NCBI GenBank assembly: GCA_035493475.1
Contig: DATJIF010000174.1
Span: 42,191-106,190, forward strand
Reading direction: 5' to 3'
DNA length: 64,000 nucleotides
From: Actinospica sp035493475
Lineage (GTDB): Bacteria > Actinomycetota > Actinomycetes > Streptomycetales > Catenulisporaceae
In this document: positions 25,841-34,247 of the stretch, piece after piece
Layout: each line of letters starts with the position of its first letter
Numbering within the stretch: position 1 is the first letter of the stretch
Program-made: the position numbers and the translations under genes
The notes under the pieces: generated by a model
What the model saw: the letters and a program-made list of their open reading frames with translations, nothing else
The model's database searches: none
What the model was told of the DNA's origin: nothing

Positions 25841-26653
25841 ATGTCCGCATCCGGCGAGGCCGAACCGGGCGACTCGTTCGCCGCGTTCTTCGGGTCCGAA
25901 CTCAGGCGGATTCGCAGTGAACAACGCAACATGACGCAGGAGGATCTCGGCAACGCGATCCACTACACCGGGGCGCAGGTCGGCATGGTCGAGCTCGCGA
26001 AGCGGACGCCATCACGGCAGTTCGCCGAGGAGTGCGACAGAGCGCTGCAGACCGACGGCTACTTCGCGCGGTTGTGGCCGTTCCTGAATCCGGTCACCTT
26101 GCCGTCATGGTTCCGTGGCTACGTGGAGCTTGAGGCCGCCGCACGCAGGATCCAGACATTCGAGTGCCAGAACGTGCCAGGGCTCCTGCAGACCGAGGGC
26201 TACGCGCGTGCCGTGCTGAGCGCCGGACGACCCGAAGACATCGAAGAACGCGTCGCAGCACGGATCAGCCGCCAGCGCATCCTTGCCGAGCCAACAGCAC
26301 CGCTGTTGTGGGCCGTTGTCGATGAGGCAGTCTTGCACCGGCCGGTCGGCGGTCCCGATGTCATGAGAGAACAGCTCAAGAGACTCGTCGACGCGACCAC
26401 GACGCGGCAGATCGTCCTTCAAGTCCTCCCGTTCCGCGCCGGCGCACACGCGTGTATGAACGGCGCGCTCAGCATCGTCACGCCAGCCGAGGGCCCGGAC
26501 GTGGTCTACGTCGAGGACGCGCAAGCCGGGCGTCTGTTCGACCGGCCGGACCAGGTCGAGAAATACCAACTCCGATACGATCTCGTTCGGGCAGCAGCGC
26601 TCTCCCCGGACGAGTCCGTCACCATGATCGAAGCGCTGATGGAGGAGACATGA
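25841..26653 (+). CDS. WhiJ-like HTH protein with DUF5753
   Basis: 270-aa regulator. The N-terminal Cro/cI HTH (FGSELRRIRSEQRNMTQEDL ... TGAQVGMVELAKRTPS) is followed by the DUF5753 ligand-like domain (LEAAARRIQTFECQNVPGLL, QTEGYARAVL). ATG 25841 has a strong GGAAGGA ribosome site. It is coupled by an ATGA overlap to a DUF397 gene, the standard pair in streptomycetes, where such proteins control development or antibiotic genes. It may be active when the DUF397 protein is bound. Confidence 0.9.
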   Translation: MSASGEAEPGDSFAAFFGSELRRIRSEQRNMTQEDLGNAIHYTGAQVGMVELAKRTPSRQFAEECDRALQTDGYFARLWPFLNPVTLPSWFRGYVELEAAARRIQTFECQNVPGLLQTEGYARAVLSAGRPEDIEERVAARISRQRILAEPTAPLLWAVVDEAVLHRPVGGPDVMREQLKRLVDATTTRQIVLQVLPFRAGAHACMNGALSIVTPAEGPDVVYVEDAQAGRLFDRPDQVEKYQLRYDLVRAAALSPDESVTMIEALMEET

Positions 26654-26856
26654 CCGCGAACTCCTACGACGACTTCACTTGGCGCAAGTCCACATTCAGC
26701 GGCAACCAGGGCAACTGCGTCGAGGTCGCCGACTTGCCAGACGGCGGGATCGCCGTACGCCACTCGAAGGCTCCCGCCGGTCCGGTCATCGAGTACACCG
26801 AGGCCGAGTGGGAGGCGTTCCTCAAGGGCGTGAGGGCCGGCGAGTTCGACCGCTGA
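26650..26856 (+). CDS. DUF397 protein
   Basis: 68-aa protein with the conserved start DDFTWRKSTFSGNQGNCVEV and the ending F-L-x-G-V-R-x-G-E-F typical of DUF397 (BldB-like). Its ATG overlaps the stop of the DUF5753 gene, so they are made together. In known pairs the small protein modulates the HTH partner. Confidence 0.92.
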   Translation: MTANSYDDFTWRKSTFSGNQGNCVEVADLPDGGIAVRHSKAPAGPVIEYTEAEWEAFLKGVRAGEFDR

Positions 26857-26881
26857 GGAGCGTACGCACGCCGTAGTTTCG

Positions 26882-27457
26882 CTAGCTTGCTGTGCTCGAC
26901 GGCGCGGGTGAGACAGTAAGCGTCTGCATCACACCAGCGCCCGCCGAACTGGTTGGGGCCGGAGTCGCATAGCACGTCTGGACTGAGAAACCGAGACTGC
27001 CGCTACTGGCGCTGAGGCCTTCTGCTGCAAACAGGATTCCGTACGAGCCGGTGTCAACAGAGACTCCGTTGGGCTGCGTTTCGTAGGTCGGGTTGCCGTA
27101 TCCAAGTTGTTTCATGCTGCTGCCGACAGCCTTCAGCTCGGCATTTACCTGCGTGGCAGTGAAGTTCCCGGGCAACGAGTAGTCGATGACAACGGCGCCG
27201 TGTGTGTCGTCCGTATCGTGGCATAGACCCTCCGAGTAGGTGAATTCCGTCGTCGGAGCCCGGTGTACGGCAAGCAGGATTTGGTTAATGTACGACTCGC
27301 TTTGCCGAAATGCCTGCTCTCTGGTTGGCAGTGAAGCTGCCGATTGGGATTCGGACGGAGTTGTACTTGCGCATCCGGCCAGGCCGACACTGGCCGCGGT
27401 AACGGCGATCGTGGCCAGTAGAGGTGATCGCCGCTGACGCCGCACTCGTAAACGCAT
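26882..27457 (-). CDS. Secreted lipoprotein of unknown function
   Basis: 191-aa protein starting at the ATG at 27457, which begins a clean Arg-rich signal peptide (earlier in-frame starts at 27469 or a TTG at 27490 cannot be excluded). Lipobox LAGC marks lipidation. The mature part is Ser/Thr-rich, then mixed alpha/beta with two Cys. Downstream of the DUF1023 hydrolase gene on the same strand; such lipoproteins often accompany that hydrolase family. Confidence 0.65.
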   Translation of the reverse strand: MRLRVRRQRRSPLLATIAVTAASVGLAGCASTTPSESQSAASLPTREQAFRQSESYINQILLAVHRAPTTEFTYSEGLCHDTDDTHGAVVIDYSLPGNFTATQVNAELKAVGSSMKQLGYGNPTYETQPNGVSVDTGSYGILFAAEGLSASSGSLGFSVQTCYATPAPTSSAGAGVMQTLTVSPAPSSTAS

Positions 27458-27503
27458 ACGATGATCCATTCGTTTAGCTGGCTCGCACAACCCGAGCCCT
27501 AGC

Positions 27504-29402
27504 CTACGGCTGCGGGCTCGGGGTTTGCGGCGTCGGTGAAGGCGCGTTGAACGGAGGGCTGGGCATCGGGTTCGATCGCGGCGGCGCTGGTATCGCGGGA
27601 TGCACGAGTGCGACCTTATTCGTCTGTCCGGAGATTATGTAGCCGATGTTCGTAAGCGAGGACCCGCCGTGGTCGTTGTTGGTGTTGTTGAACGGGTCGT
27701 CGAAGTACTCTCCGTGTTGGCCGAAAAGGCCGCCCCCGCCCGTGGCGTTCACGGTGAACTGGTTCGCGCCGAAGCCGGGATCGGTCGGTGGTTGCCCGAA
27801 CCAGCCGAATCTCGCGACTGGATCGTTCGGTGCGGTTCCGGTCCACACGTGCTTAGGGTCGATGTTCAGGGCGCTGGCGCTTCCAGCCTCCACGCCGGGG
27901 CTTCCCACTAATACGATGTTGTTCACCGGGAGGTGCGATGCCATGGCTGTCTCGCCGACGACGACAGATCCGTAGCTGTGTCCGAGCAGGGTCAGGTTCG
28001 AGATCTCGCCGTTCACGTTCCGCAGCGATGTGACGAAGCTCGTGAGGTTCGGCACCGCATCCGTCGCATCGCCGGTGCCTGCGACAGCCGCGGTCTTTAG
28101 GCCGTCGACCTGGGGCGAGTTGTAGCCGAGCCACAGGATGGTGGCTGTGTCGTTCGAGCCGGTGTCCTGATCCGCCGCGAGGGTCATGTTCTGAGTGTGC
28201 TGGATGTCGAACTGGAAGTGAGTGCTGTTGGAGCTCGTGTTCAAGCCGGGAACGTAGACACAGACGTTCTTCGCGGTGTCCGGGTTGCCACAGGCAACGA
28301 TGGCGTGTCCGGCGTTGTTGGTGTCGAAGCCGAGTAGGTACATCGGCGGCATGGTCGTGGGCCTGCCCGCGAAGGTGTACGGCTGTCCGCCCATAGTCAG
28401 TTCGTGCTGAAGGTTCTGCAGGGCTGGCAGTTGCCCGTTGATTCCGGCGAGTCTGGTGTCGATTGAGTTCAGCTGATTCGTCAGCGCGGCCAGCTGGTAG
28501 GACGGCACGTTGGGGGTGCGGGGGTCTACCGCCTGCCCGTTCGCGTACAACTGGTCGATCTCGGCTTGCACCTGCCGCTGCTGAGCGTTCAGGGCGCTTT
28601 GCTGCTGGAGATCATGATTTATGTCGTCGGACAGCACGATGCGGTTCGCCTTGTCGCGAACCATGGCGGGAATGCCGTTGAGCGCCCCGATGAGCGCGGG
28701 CTGGTCCTTGACCAGCTGCACCTGAGCTGAAGGGCCCATGGCCTTCCACCACGCGTTGACTTCGGCCGAATCGGTGCCCTTGGCCGGGATGCCGGCTTGC
28801 TCCAGCCGCGTGCCCATCGCCGCTGCGCTCGATTCGGCGGCAGCCGCATCCGCCTTCCAGTTCGCGCCGTGCCCGTACTGCTCGGCGTCGGCCATGGCCT
28901 GGGAGACTTGGTCGTTGACGGCCTGGGCGGTCGAGAGCGCCCGGCCGATCAGATCCAGCATGTCGAGGTACTCGGGGTTCGCGGTCATCGACTGCCAGAC
29001 CTGCTGAACCAGCGCCCTGTTGCGCAGCGCCCCGGAGACCACGGGTTGAGCTTGGCCGTTTTCGTCGAGTTGCCAGCCGTTGTTCGCCGCGATGGTCTCG
29101 GCCGCCTTCAGATACGCCTGCGCCTCGCTGATCCCGTCAAAGGCCGTGCGGAGCAGCCCTTGAAAACGGTCAAGGTAGTCGAGCGTCGCCTGGTAGTCGG
29201 CGACCGTGGAGCCGATCCTGGAGAGCGCGGCAGAGGCCGCGGCTCCGGACCAGGAGTACTCCAGCTTCTGATAGATGCCATGGTTGAGGTCAACGGTGGC
29301 CTGCTCGAATCCATCGATGACCGGTTGCAGCGCGGTCGCGGCCGCGTCGTACGCGCTGGGCTGTGCCGCTTTGAGTACACCGTAGGTGATCTGGGTGGTC
29401 AC
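27504..29402 (-). CDS. DUF1023-type alpha/beta hydrolase with WXG-like N-terminal region
   Basis: 632-aa protein. The N-terminal approximately 270 residues are helical with a YSWSGAAASAA segment like WXG100/ESX-type proteins; a coiled-coil region is around 270-350. The C-terminal alpha/beta hydrolase has the nucleophile elbow GHSYGS (474-479) and YVPGLNTS as oxyanion-type loop. A Pro/Ser tail ends the protein. It begins with a GTG overlapping the stop of the WXG-like gene upstream (GTGA), so the two are made together, and no classical signal peptide is present. This suggests secretion by a type VII-like route; substrate unknown. Confidence 0.85.
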   Translation of the reverse strand: MTTQITYGVLKAAQPSAYDAAATALQPVIDGFEQATVDLNHGIYQKLEYSWSGAAASAALSRIGSTVADYQATLDYLDRFQGLLRTAFDGISEAQAYLKAAETIAANNGWQLDENGQAQPVVSGALRNRALVQQVWQSMTANPEYLDMLDLIGRALSTAQAVNDQVSQAMADAEQYGHGANWKADAAAAESSAAAMGTRLEQAGIPAKGTDSAEVNAWWKAMGPSAQVQLVKDQPALIGALNGIPAMVRDKANRIVLSDDINHDLQQQSALNAQQRQVQAEIDQLYANGQAVDPRTPNVPSYQLAALTNQLNSIDTRLAGINGQLPALQNLQHELTMGGQPYTFAGRPTTMPPMYLLGFDTNNAGHAIVACGNPDTAKNVCVYVPGLNTSSNSTHFQFDIQHTQNMTLAADQDTGSNDTATILWLGYNSPQVDGLKTAAVAGTGDATDAVPNLTSFVTSLRNVNGEISNLTLLGHSYGSVVVGETAMASHLPVNNIVLVGSPGVEAGSASALNIDPKHVWTGTAPNDPVARFGWFGQPPTDPGFGANQFTVNATGGGGLFGQHGEYFDDPFNNTNNDHGGSSLTNIGYIISGQTNKVALVHPAIPAPPRSNPMPSPPFNAPSPTPQTPSPQP

Positions 29403-29722
29403 GCTGCGAGCCGCCCTCGATTAAGGGCGGCGACGATATCCGCTTCGGTCTGCTCGTACCCACTGGCGTTCTCTGTCAGCGACGTGGCGAGAGTCGTGGC
29501 CTCGCTCGCCAACTGGGTCAGCCGAGTGTTCCATGCATCTTGCGCTGACTGGAGCGCCACACCGATGTCGAGGCCGCCGGGGACACCGAGTGCAAGTGCT
29601 GCCTGGACTTTCCCAGCGAGTTGGTCAACGCTCTGGCCTGTCGTCGCGGCAGCCTGCGCGAAGCCATGCAACGCCTGAGCATCGACCTGGTACCCCCCAC
29701 CACCAGCTATTCGCTGGAACAT
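29399..29722 (-). CDS. WXG100-like / ESX-associated small helical protein
   Basis: 107-aa all-helical protein. ATG 29722 follows GGAGGGG at ideal distance. It contains YQVDAQALHGFAQAAATTGQ and a second helix with QSAQDAWNTRLTQLASEA, giving the paired helical hairpin of EspC/WXG100-like proteins; the turn holds Leu-Gly-Val-Pro rather than a W-x-G. It overlaps the DUF1023 hydrolase gene and probably forms a complex with its N-terminal helices for type VII export. Confidence 0.7.
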   Translation of the reverse strand: MFQRIAGGGGYQVDAQALHGFAQAAATTGQSVDQLAGKVQAALALGVPGGLDIGVALQSAQDAWNTRLTQLASEATTLATSLTENASGYEQTEADIVAALNRGRLAA

Positions 29723-30666
29723 CCGATCCCCTCCAGACACCTACCCCGAGCAGCGACCATCACTCGACATGCTTCATGTCGCTACTATTTGCGAACAAGA
29801 TTACCGGCCGCGGCGAGCCAGCTACAAGCAATGTGGATCTTGGCGGCTCTATGCGAGGCTGGACGTAGGTCCCTACTCGACGCGCACAGCAGGCCGTCGA
29901 CGGTGACGCGCATATTCACACTCCTACAGGCTTCCCCAGCGCGGTTCCGAGGCAGTTACAGGTCACCGTGAGGCGGTTCGTCAATCGGCTGACCGGACTT
30001 TGCGCGCTTGACTCGTCGATCGCGGATCGAGGCGACCCCTCGCGCCGGGTTCCGATGCCCTCCACGATCACCAGTGGCCCGGTGGGGCAGGATCTATAAC
30101 CGGAACGCCGCGGCTCGGCTGGCACCTGGTCGGCCAGATCCTCCGCGGACGCCGCTAATACAGGGCGCTGATCAGTCTTGCCGCTGCCGGGTGAGGGTTC
30201 GACCAGCAGCGTGTTCAATCCGAGCAACTCTCGCAGCGGCGTGGTCGGGGCGTGGAGGTGTTCGATTCTTCTCGCATACTCAAGCATCGGCAAGCGCATA
30301 TCCGCAGACCAGGTGGCATTCCCGGACCGCCGCGCGATGCTCATCCTTGAACCGCCCATACCGGATATCTCACGTAAGAACCCTCGCCCGCACGAAGCGT
30401 GCTGTCACGGCGTACGCCTCGAGGCCGTTCCGGAGACACCGGCCCCCTGACACCCCCGATGCTCAAGCATTACAAACATACCCTTTGGGGCTGATGGCAC
30501 CAAAGAGAAAAGCAGAGCACGTATACAGCTGGACGGCTGGGATTTATCGTGCGAAGTGGTGGGTCTATACGAGTTCCGCTGCCGGACACAGAGCGAGTTC
30601 TCGCCTGATCTGAAGCGTGTGTTGCGGACACCGGGCGGATTCGACGCGGTACGAGGGGAGCGCATC
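29723..30666. other. Gene-poor stretch with kinase remnant
   Basis: About 940 bp between the WXG-like gene and the restriction-methylase gene. Apart from a probable decayed kinase (29916-30299) no coding sequence is convincing. Confidence 0.45.
29916..30299 (-). pseudogene. Decayed uridine-kinase-like fragment
   Basis: The in-frame text contains a P-loop-like TLLVEPSPGSGKT, then after a gap GPLVIVEGIGTRR, as in small uridine kinase-like proteins of actinomycetes. The region between them, normally about 80 residues, is reduced to about 40 and the ends do not match the family. This is likely a deletion remnant; low certainty. Confidence 0.35.
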
Positions 30667-33600
30667 TTGTCTGCCAGGTCATGGCCGAGCGCGGTGGCTC
30701 ACGCCGTCTCGTTATTCGGCGCCGAGGTGTCCCGGAAGCTGACGGCCGGCGGCGCCGAGGAGCAGTTGAAGGCGCCGACGGAGCGCCTGCTCACCGTGTT
30801 GGGCGAACGGCTCGGCCTCGAGCGGATCGTATGCCACGGCGAGGTGCATCTGTCCGAGTTCGGCGTGCGCCCGGATATTCGCGTCGATGTGGGCGGCGGC
30901 CTGGTCGGATACATCGAACTCAAGGCACCGGGCCGATCGATCGACCCGAAGACGTTCCGCGACCGCGAAGCCGCGCAGTTCGCGAAGCTTTCCCTGCTAC
31001 CCAACGTGATCTACTCCAACGGCCAGGAGTGGATCTTGCGCCAGCTCGGCAGGCCAGAGCGCACAGCCCGCTTCAACCTCCCCCTTGCTGCCGCCGGGTC
31101 GCGCCTTCAGCCCATGGACGACGCGTTCGCCGCCCTGATCCGCGACTTCCTGCGCTGGGCGCCCGAACCGCCCCGCGACCTGCCAGGGCTGGTACACGCA
31201 GTCTCGGGTCTGTGCCGCCTGCTGTACCTCGAAGTGCGCGACGCTCTGGCGGCAGAAGGGCATCGCCCGAGAACCGCCGGGCCGGGATCCTTCCGGAGCC
31301 TTGCGAACGACTGGCGTGAATTGCTCTTCGCGGACTTGAACGACGACGCATTCGCCGACCAGTACGCCCAAACAGTCACATTCGCGCTTTTGCTGGCGCG
31401 CCGTGACGGGATCTCTTTCGAGAACAGGTCCATCGAGGACATCGCGAAGCTGCTCGGAAAGCAGCACAGCCTCATGGGGCGGGCCCTGCAGCTTCTCACG
31501 CAGCAGGAGATCTCCGACCTCGGCCTGTCCGTCATCCTCGACACGCTCACCGCGGTCATCGGGGCCGTCGACTGGGCTCACGTCGAAGGCCACGACAGCG
31601 ACGCCTACGTGCATCTGTACGAGACGTTCCTCAAGCAATACGACCGCGACCGACGCAAGGCCACCGGTTCCTACTACACGCCCAACGAGGTGGTCAACGC
31701 CATGGTCGCCCTCGTCGAAACCACCTTGATCGAACGACTCGGACAGTCACGCGGGTTCGCATCGAAGGACGTAACCGTGGTCGATCCGGCGATGGGCACC
31801 GGGACCTTCCTCATCAACGTGCTCGAGCGCGTCGCCCGCGAGATCGATGCCCGCGAAGGCCCCGGCGCCGTCGGCCCTGCGCTGCGCGAGTACGTCGAGG
31901 CGCAGCTCTACGGCATGGAACTGCAGCTCGGCCCATACGCCGTCGCCGAACTCAGGCACTACGACGCACTTCACCACTACGGCACCCAGCCGCCGCTCAA
32001 CGGGCTCAAGCTGTTCGTCGCGGACACACTCGATCCACCGGATCCGATAGCCCGGCAACTGGGCATGTGGTACCGGCCGATCCTTCAATCCCGGATCGAG
32101 GCCGCACGGTTCAAATCCGACGTCCCGGTGATGGTCGTGCTCGGAAACCCTCCCTACGGAGAACGTCCAGCCGGCGGCGGTAAATGGATCGAAGGAGACC
32201 CACCGGGCCTTCGAGGCCGCGCCCCGGCGCCCTTGGACGCCTTCCGCGCACCCGGCAACGGAAGACACGAGTACAAACTGGCCAACGCGTACGTCCACTT
32301 CTGGCGGTGGGCGACCTGGAAGGCCTTCGACGCCCACGAAGACCATCCGGCGGGCGTCGTCGCATACATCACGCTCGCCGCGTACTGCACCGGCCAGGCG
32401 TTCCGCGGCATGCGCGAATACCTCCGCCGCACCTGCGACGAAGGCTGGATCATCGACCTATCCCCGGAAGGACAGCGGGCCGCGGTGAACACGCGGATCT
32501 TCCCCGAGGTCCAACAGGAGATCTGCATCGGCATCTTCGTCCGGGCCGGAGCGCCGGACCGGACCTGTCCAGCACGTATTCGTCGGCTCAGCCTCTCCGG
32601 CGACCGGGCTGCGAAACTCGACGCGCTCGCGCACTTGAGGCTGGACGACGAGCGATGGCGCGACGTGCCGACGGGCTGGCGAGAGCCCTTCGTCCAGGCG
32701 CAGAGCACGGCTTGGCTCTCGACGCCATTGCTGACCGACCTCATGCCATGGACGACACCCGGCGTGAAAACCAATCGAAACTGGGTCACAGCACCTTCCC
32801 CGGACGTACTCGCACGACGCTGGGAACGGCTCGTGAGCGCGCCGGCGGAGCAAAAAGACGCGTTGATGAAAGCCACGCGCGATCGGCATATCGCGAAGCG
32901 ATTCAGCGGAGCCGGCACCCGGAGAGCCGCCCTCGGAAGACCGCTCGCGGAGGAGAGCGGCAACTGCCCAGCCCCAGAGCGTTTCGCAAACAGAAGCTTC
33001 GACCGACAATGGATTATCCCTGATCAGCGCGTGATTGACTTCCCGCGCCATGAGTTGAGGAACAGCCTCAGCAGGCGGCAAGTCTTCGCAACGATCCCGA
33101 ACACCGAGGCTCCGGAATCCGGACCCGGGGTGACATTCACCGAGCTTCTGCCGGACACCCACCACTACAGCGGCAGGGGCGGTCTTGTCATACCGCTCTA
33201 CCGTGACTCGAGCGGAGCCGTCCCTAACATCCGGCCCAGGCTGCTGGCGGCACTCGCGTCGCGGATCGGCCACGAGATCACCGCGGAGGACCTCTTCGCG
33301 TATATCGCCTGCATCGTCGGCCACGCTGGATACTCGAAGCAGTTCGCAGCGGAGCTTGCCGCGCCGGGCATACGCGTGCCGCTGACCGCGCTCCCCGGGG
33401 TGTGGGACTCAGCCGTTCGGATCGGACACGAGGTTATCTGGCTCCATACGTTCGGCGATCGCTTCGACGCTGCTGACGACGGACGACCGCGAAGTGGGAG
33501 TAACGATTGCGGTGTGACACTTCCCGTCGGCCGACGTCCGCGCACGATCAGGATGATCCCGGACGGGCCCGCCGATATGCCTGAGCGGTTGCAGTACGAC

Positions 33601-33948
33601 CCGGCCACTGAGACGCTGCACGTCGGAGTCGGCCAGATCAAACCAGTACCAGAAGCGGTGTTCCGGTACGAGGTCTCGAGCATGAAGGTCCTCAAGCACT
33701 GGTTCGACTACCGCAAGAAGAAGCCGTCGGCCAAGCGCACCTCAGAGCTTGACACGATCATCGCCGAGGCGTGGAAACCCGCTTGGACCACCGAACTGCT
33801 TAGCCTCATCACCGTGCTCGGCCGCCTGGTAGACCTGGAGCCAGCGCAACGTGTCGTGCTCGATCGGGCCCTGGACGGCCCGATGATCACGCTCACGGAG
33901 TTGTACGAAACGGGCGCTCTGCCCGCACCACAGGCGCCATTGTTTTGA
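30667..33948 (+). CDS. Single-chain restriction nuclease-DNA methyltransferase (type ISP/IIG-like)
   Basis: 1093-aa protein starting at TTG 30667, preceded by GAGGGGAG. Residues about 55-90 contain a PD-(D/E)xK nuclease signature (Asp70, Glu84, Lys86 in RPDIRV ... YIELKAPG). Residues 330-500 form an adenine methylase with TGSYYTP, motif I DPAMGTGTF (373-381) and motif IV NPPY (494-497). The C-terminal approximately 550 residues should hold the target-recognition part. A helicase domain, present in type ISP enzymes, is absent, so it is closest to a IIG-like or BREX/DISARM-methylase-like organisation. It acts alone, with no specificity subunit nearby. Orphan defence gene in the island. Confidence 0.85.
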   Translation: MSARSWPSAVAHAVSLFGAEVSRKLTAGGAEEQLKAPTERLLTVLGERLGLERIVCHGEVHLSEFGVRPDIRVDVGGGLVGYIELKAPGRSIDPKTFRDREAAQFAKLSLLPNVIYSNGQEWILRQLGRPERTARFNLPLAAAGSRLQPMDDAFAALIRDFLRWAPEPPRDLPGLVHAVSGLCRLLYLEVRDALAAEGHRPRTAGPGSFRSLANDWRELLFADLNDDAFADQYAQTVTFALLLARRDGISFENRSIEDIAKLLGKQHSLMGRALQLLTQQEISDLGLSVILDTLTAVIGAVDWAHVEGHDSDAYVHLYETFLKQYDRDRRKATGSYYTPNEVVNAMVALVETTLIERLGQSRGFASKDVTVVDPAMGTGTFLINVLERVAREIDAREGPGAVGPALREYVEAQLYGMELQLGPYAVAELRHYDALHHYGTQPPLNGLKLFVADTLDPPDPIARQLGMWYRPILQSRIEAARFKSDVPVMVVLGNPPYGERPAGGGKWIEGDPPGLRGRAPAPLDAFRAPGNGRHEYKLANAYVHFWRWATWKAFDAHEDHPAGVVAYITLAAYCTGQAFRGMREYLRRTCDEGWIIDLSPEGQRAAVNTRIFPEVQQEICIGIFVRAGAPDRTCPARIRRLSLSGDRAAKLDALAHLRLDDERWRDVPTGWREPFVQAQSTAWLSTPLLTDLMPWTTPGVKTNRNWVTAPSPDVLARRWERLVSAPAEQKDALMKATRDRHIAKRFSGAGTRRAALGRPLAEESGNCPAPERFANRSFDRQWIIPDQRVIDFPRHELRNSLSRRQVFATIPNTEAPESGPGVTFTELLPDTHHYSGRGGLVIPLYRDSSGAVPNIRPRLLAALASRIGHEITAEDLFAYIACIVGHAGYSKQFAAELAAPGIRVPLTALPGVWDSAVRIGHEVIWLHTFGDRFDAADDGRPRSGSNDCGVTLPVGRRPRTIRMIPDGPADMPERLQYDPATETLHVGVGQIKPVPEAVFRYEVSSMKVLKHWFDYRKKKPSAKRTSELDTIIAEAWKPAWTTELLSLITVLGRLVDLEPAQRVVLDRALDGPMITLTELYETGALPAPQAPLF

Positions 33949-34179
33949 GTGCTCCCTCACACCGTGCTGGCTCCCTCGTGAAGGCTCTCGCAGCCACCTC
34001 GAGCCATGCATAAGCCTGCTTTTGCATGCTGCTGTGCAGGTGGACATCGCCCAAGAGAGCTTCGCGGTCACTTCACCTAGTCCGCGGCCACCCGCACCAG
34101 AGAGTCGGACGCTGCTTCGCATAGCAAATCGTCGCCGGTTGCAAGCCGTGCTAACCGATCCTGTAGCCGATGCCCGACC
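33949..34179. other. Intergenic region between convergent genes
   Basis: About 230 bp between the end of the nuclease-methylase and the hairpin at 34180. No gene recognised. Confidence 0.5.
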
Positions 34180-34213
34180 GGCGATGGAGCACCCGGGTGG
34201 GTGCTCCATCGCC
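34180..34213. terminator. Perfect 15-bp hairpin between convergent genes
   Basis: Stem GGCGATGGAGCACCC with loop GGGT and complementary arm. It lies 34 bp past the stop of the secreted beta-helix gene and is perfectly symmetric, so it can stop transcription from both sides. Confidence 0.75.
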
Positions 34214-34247
34214 GCCGATTAGGTTTGCTGTTGCCAAGCCGACCCCG

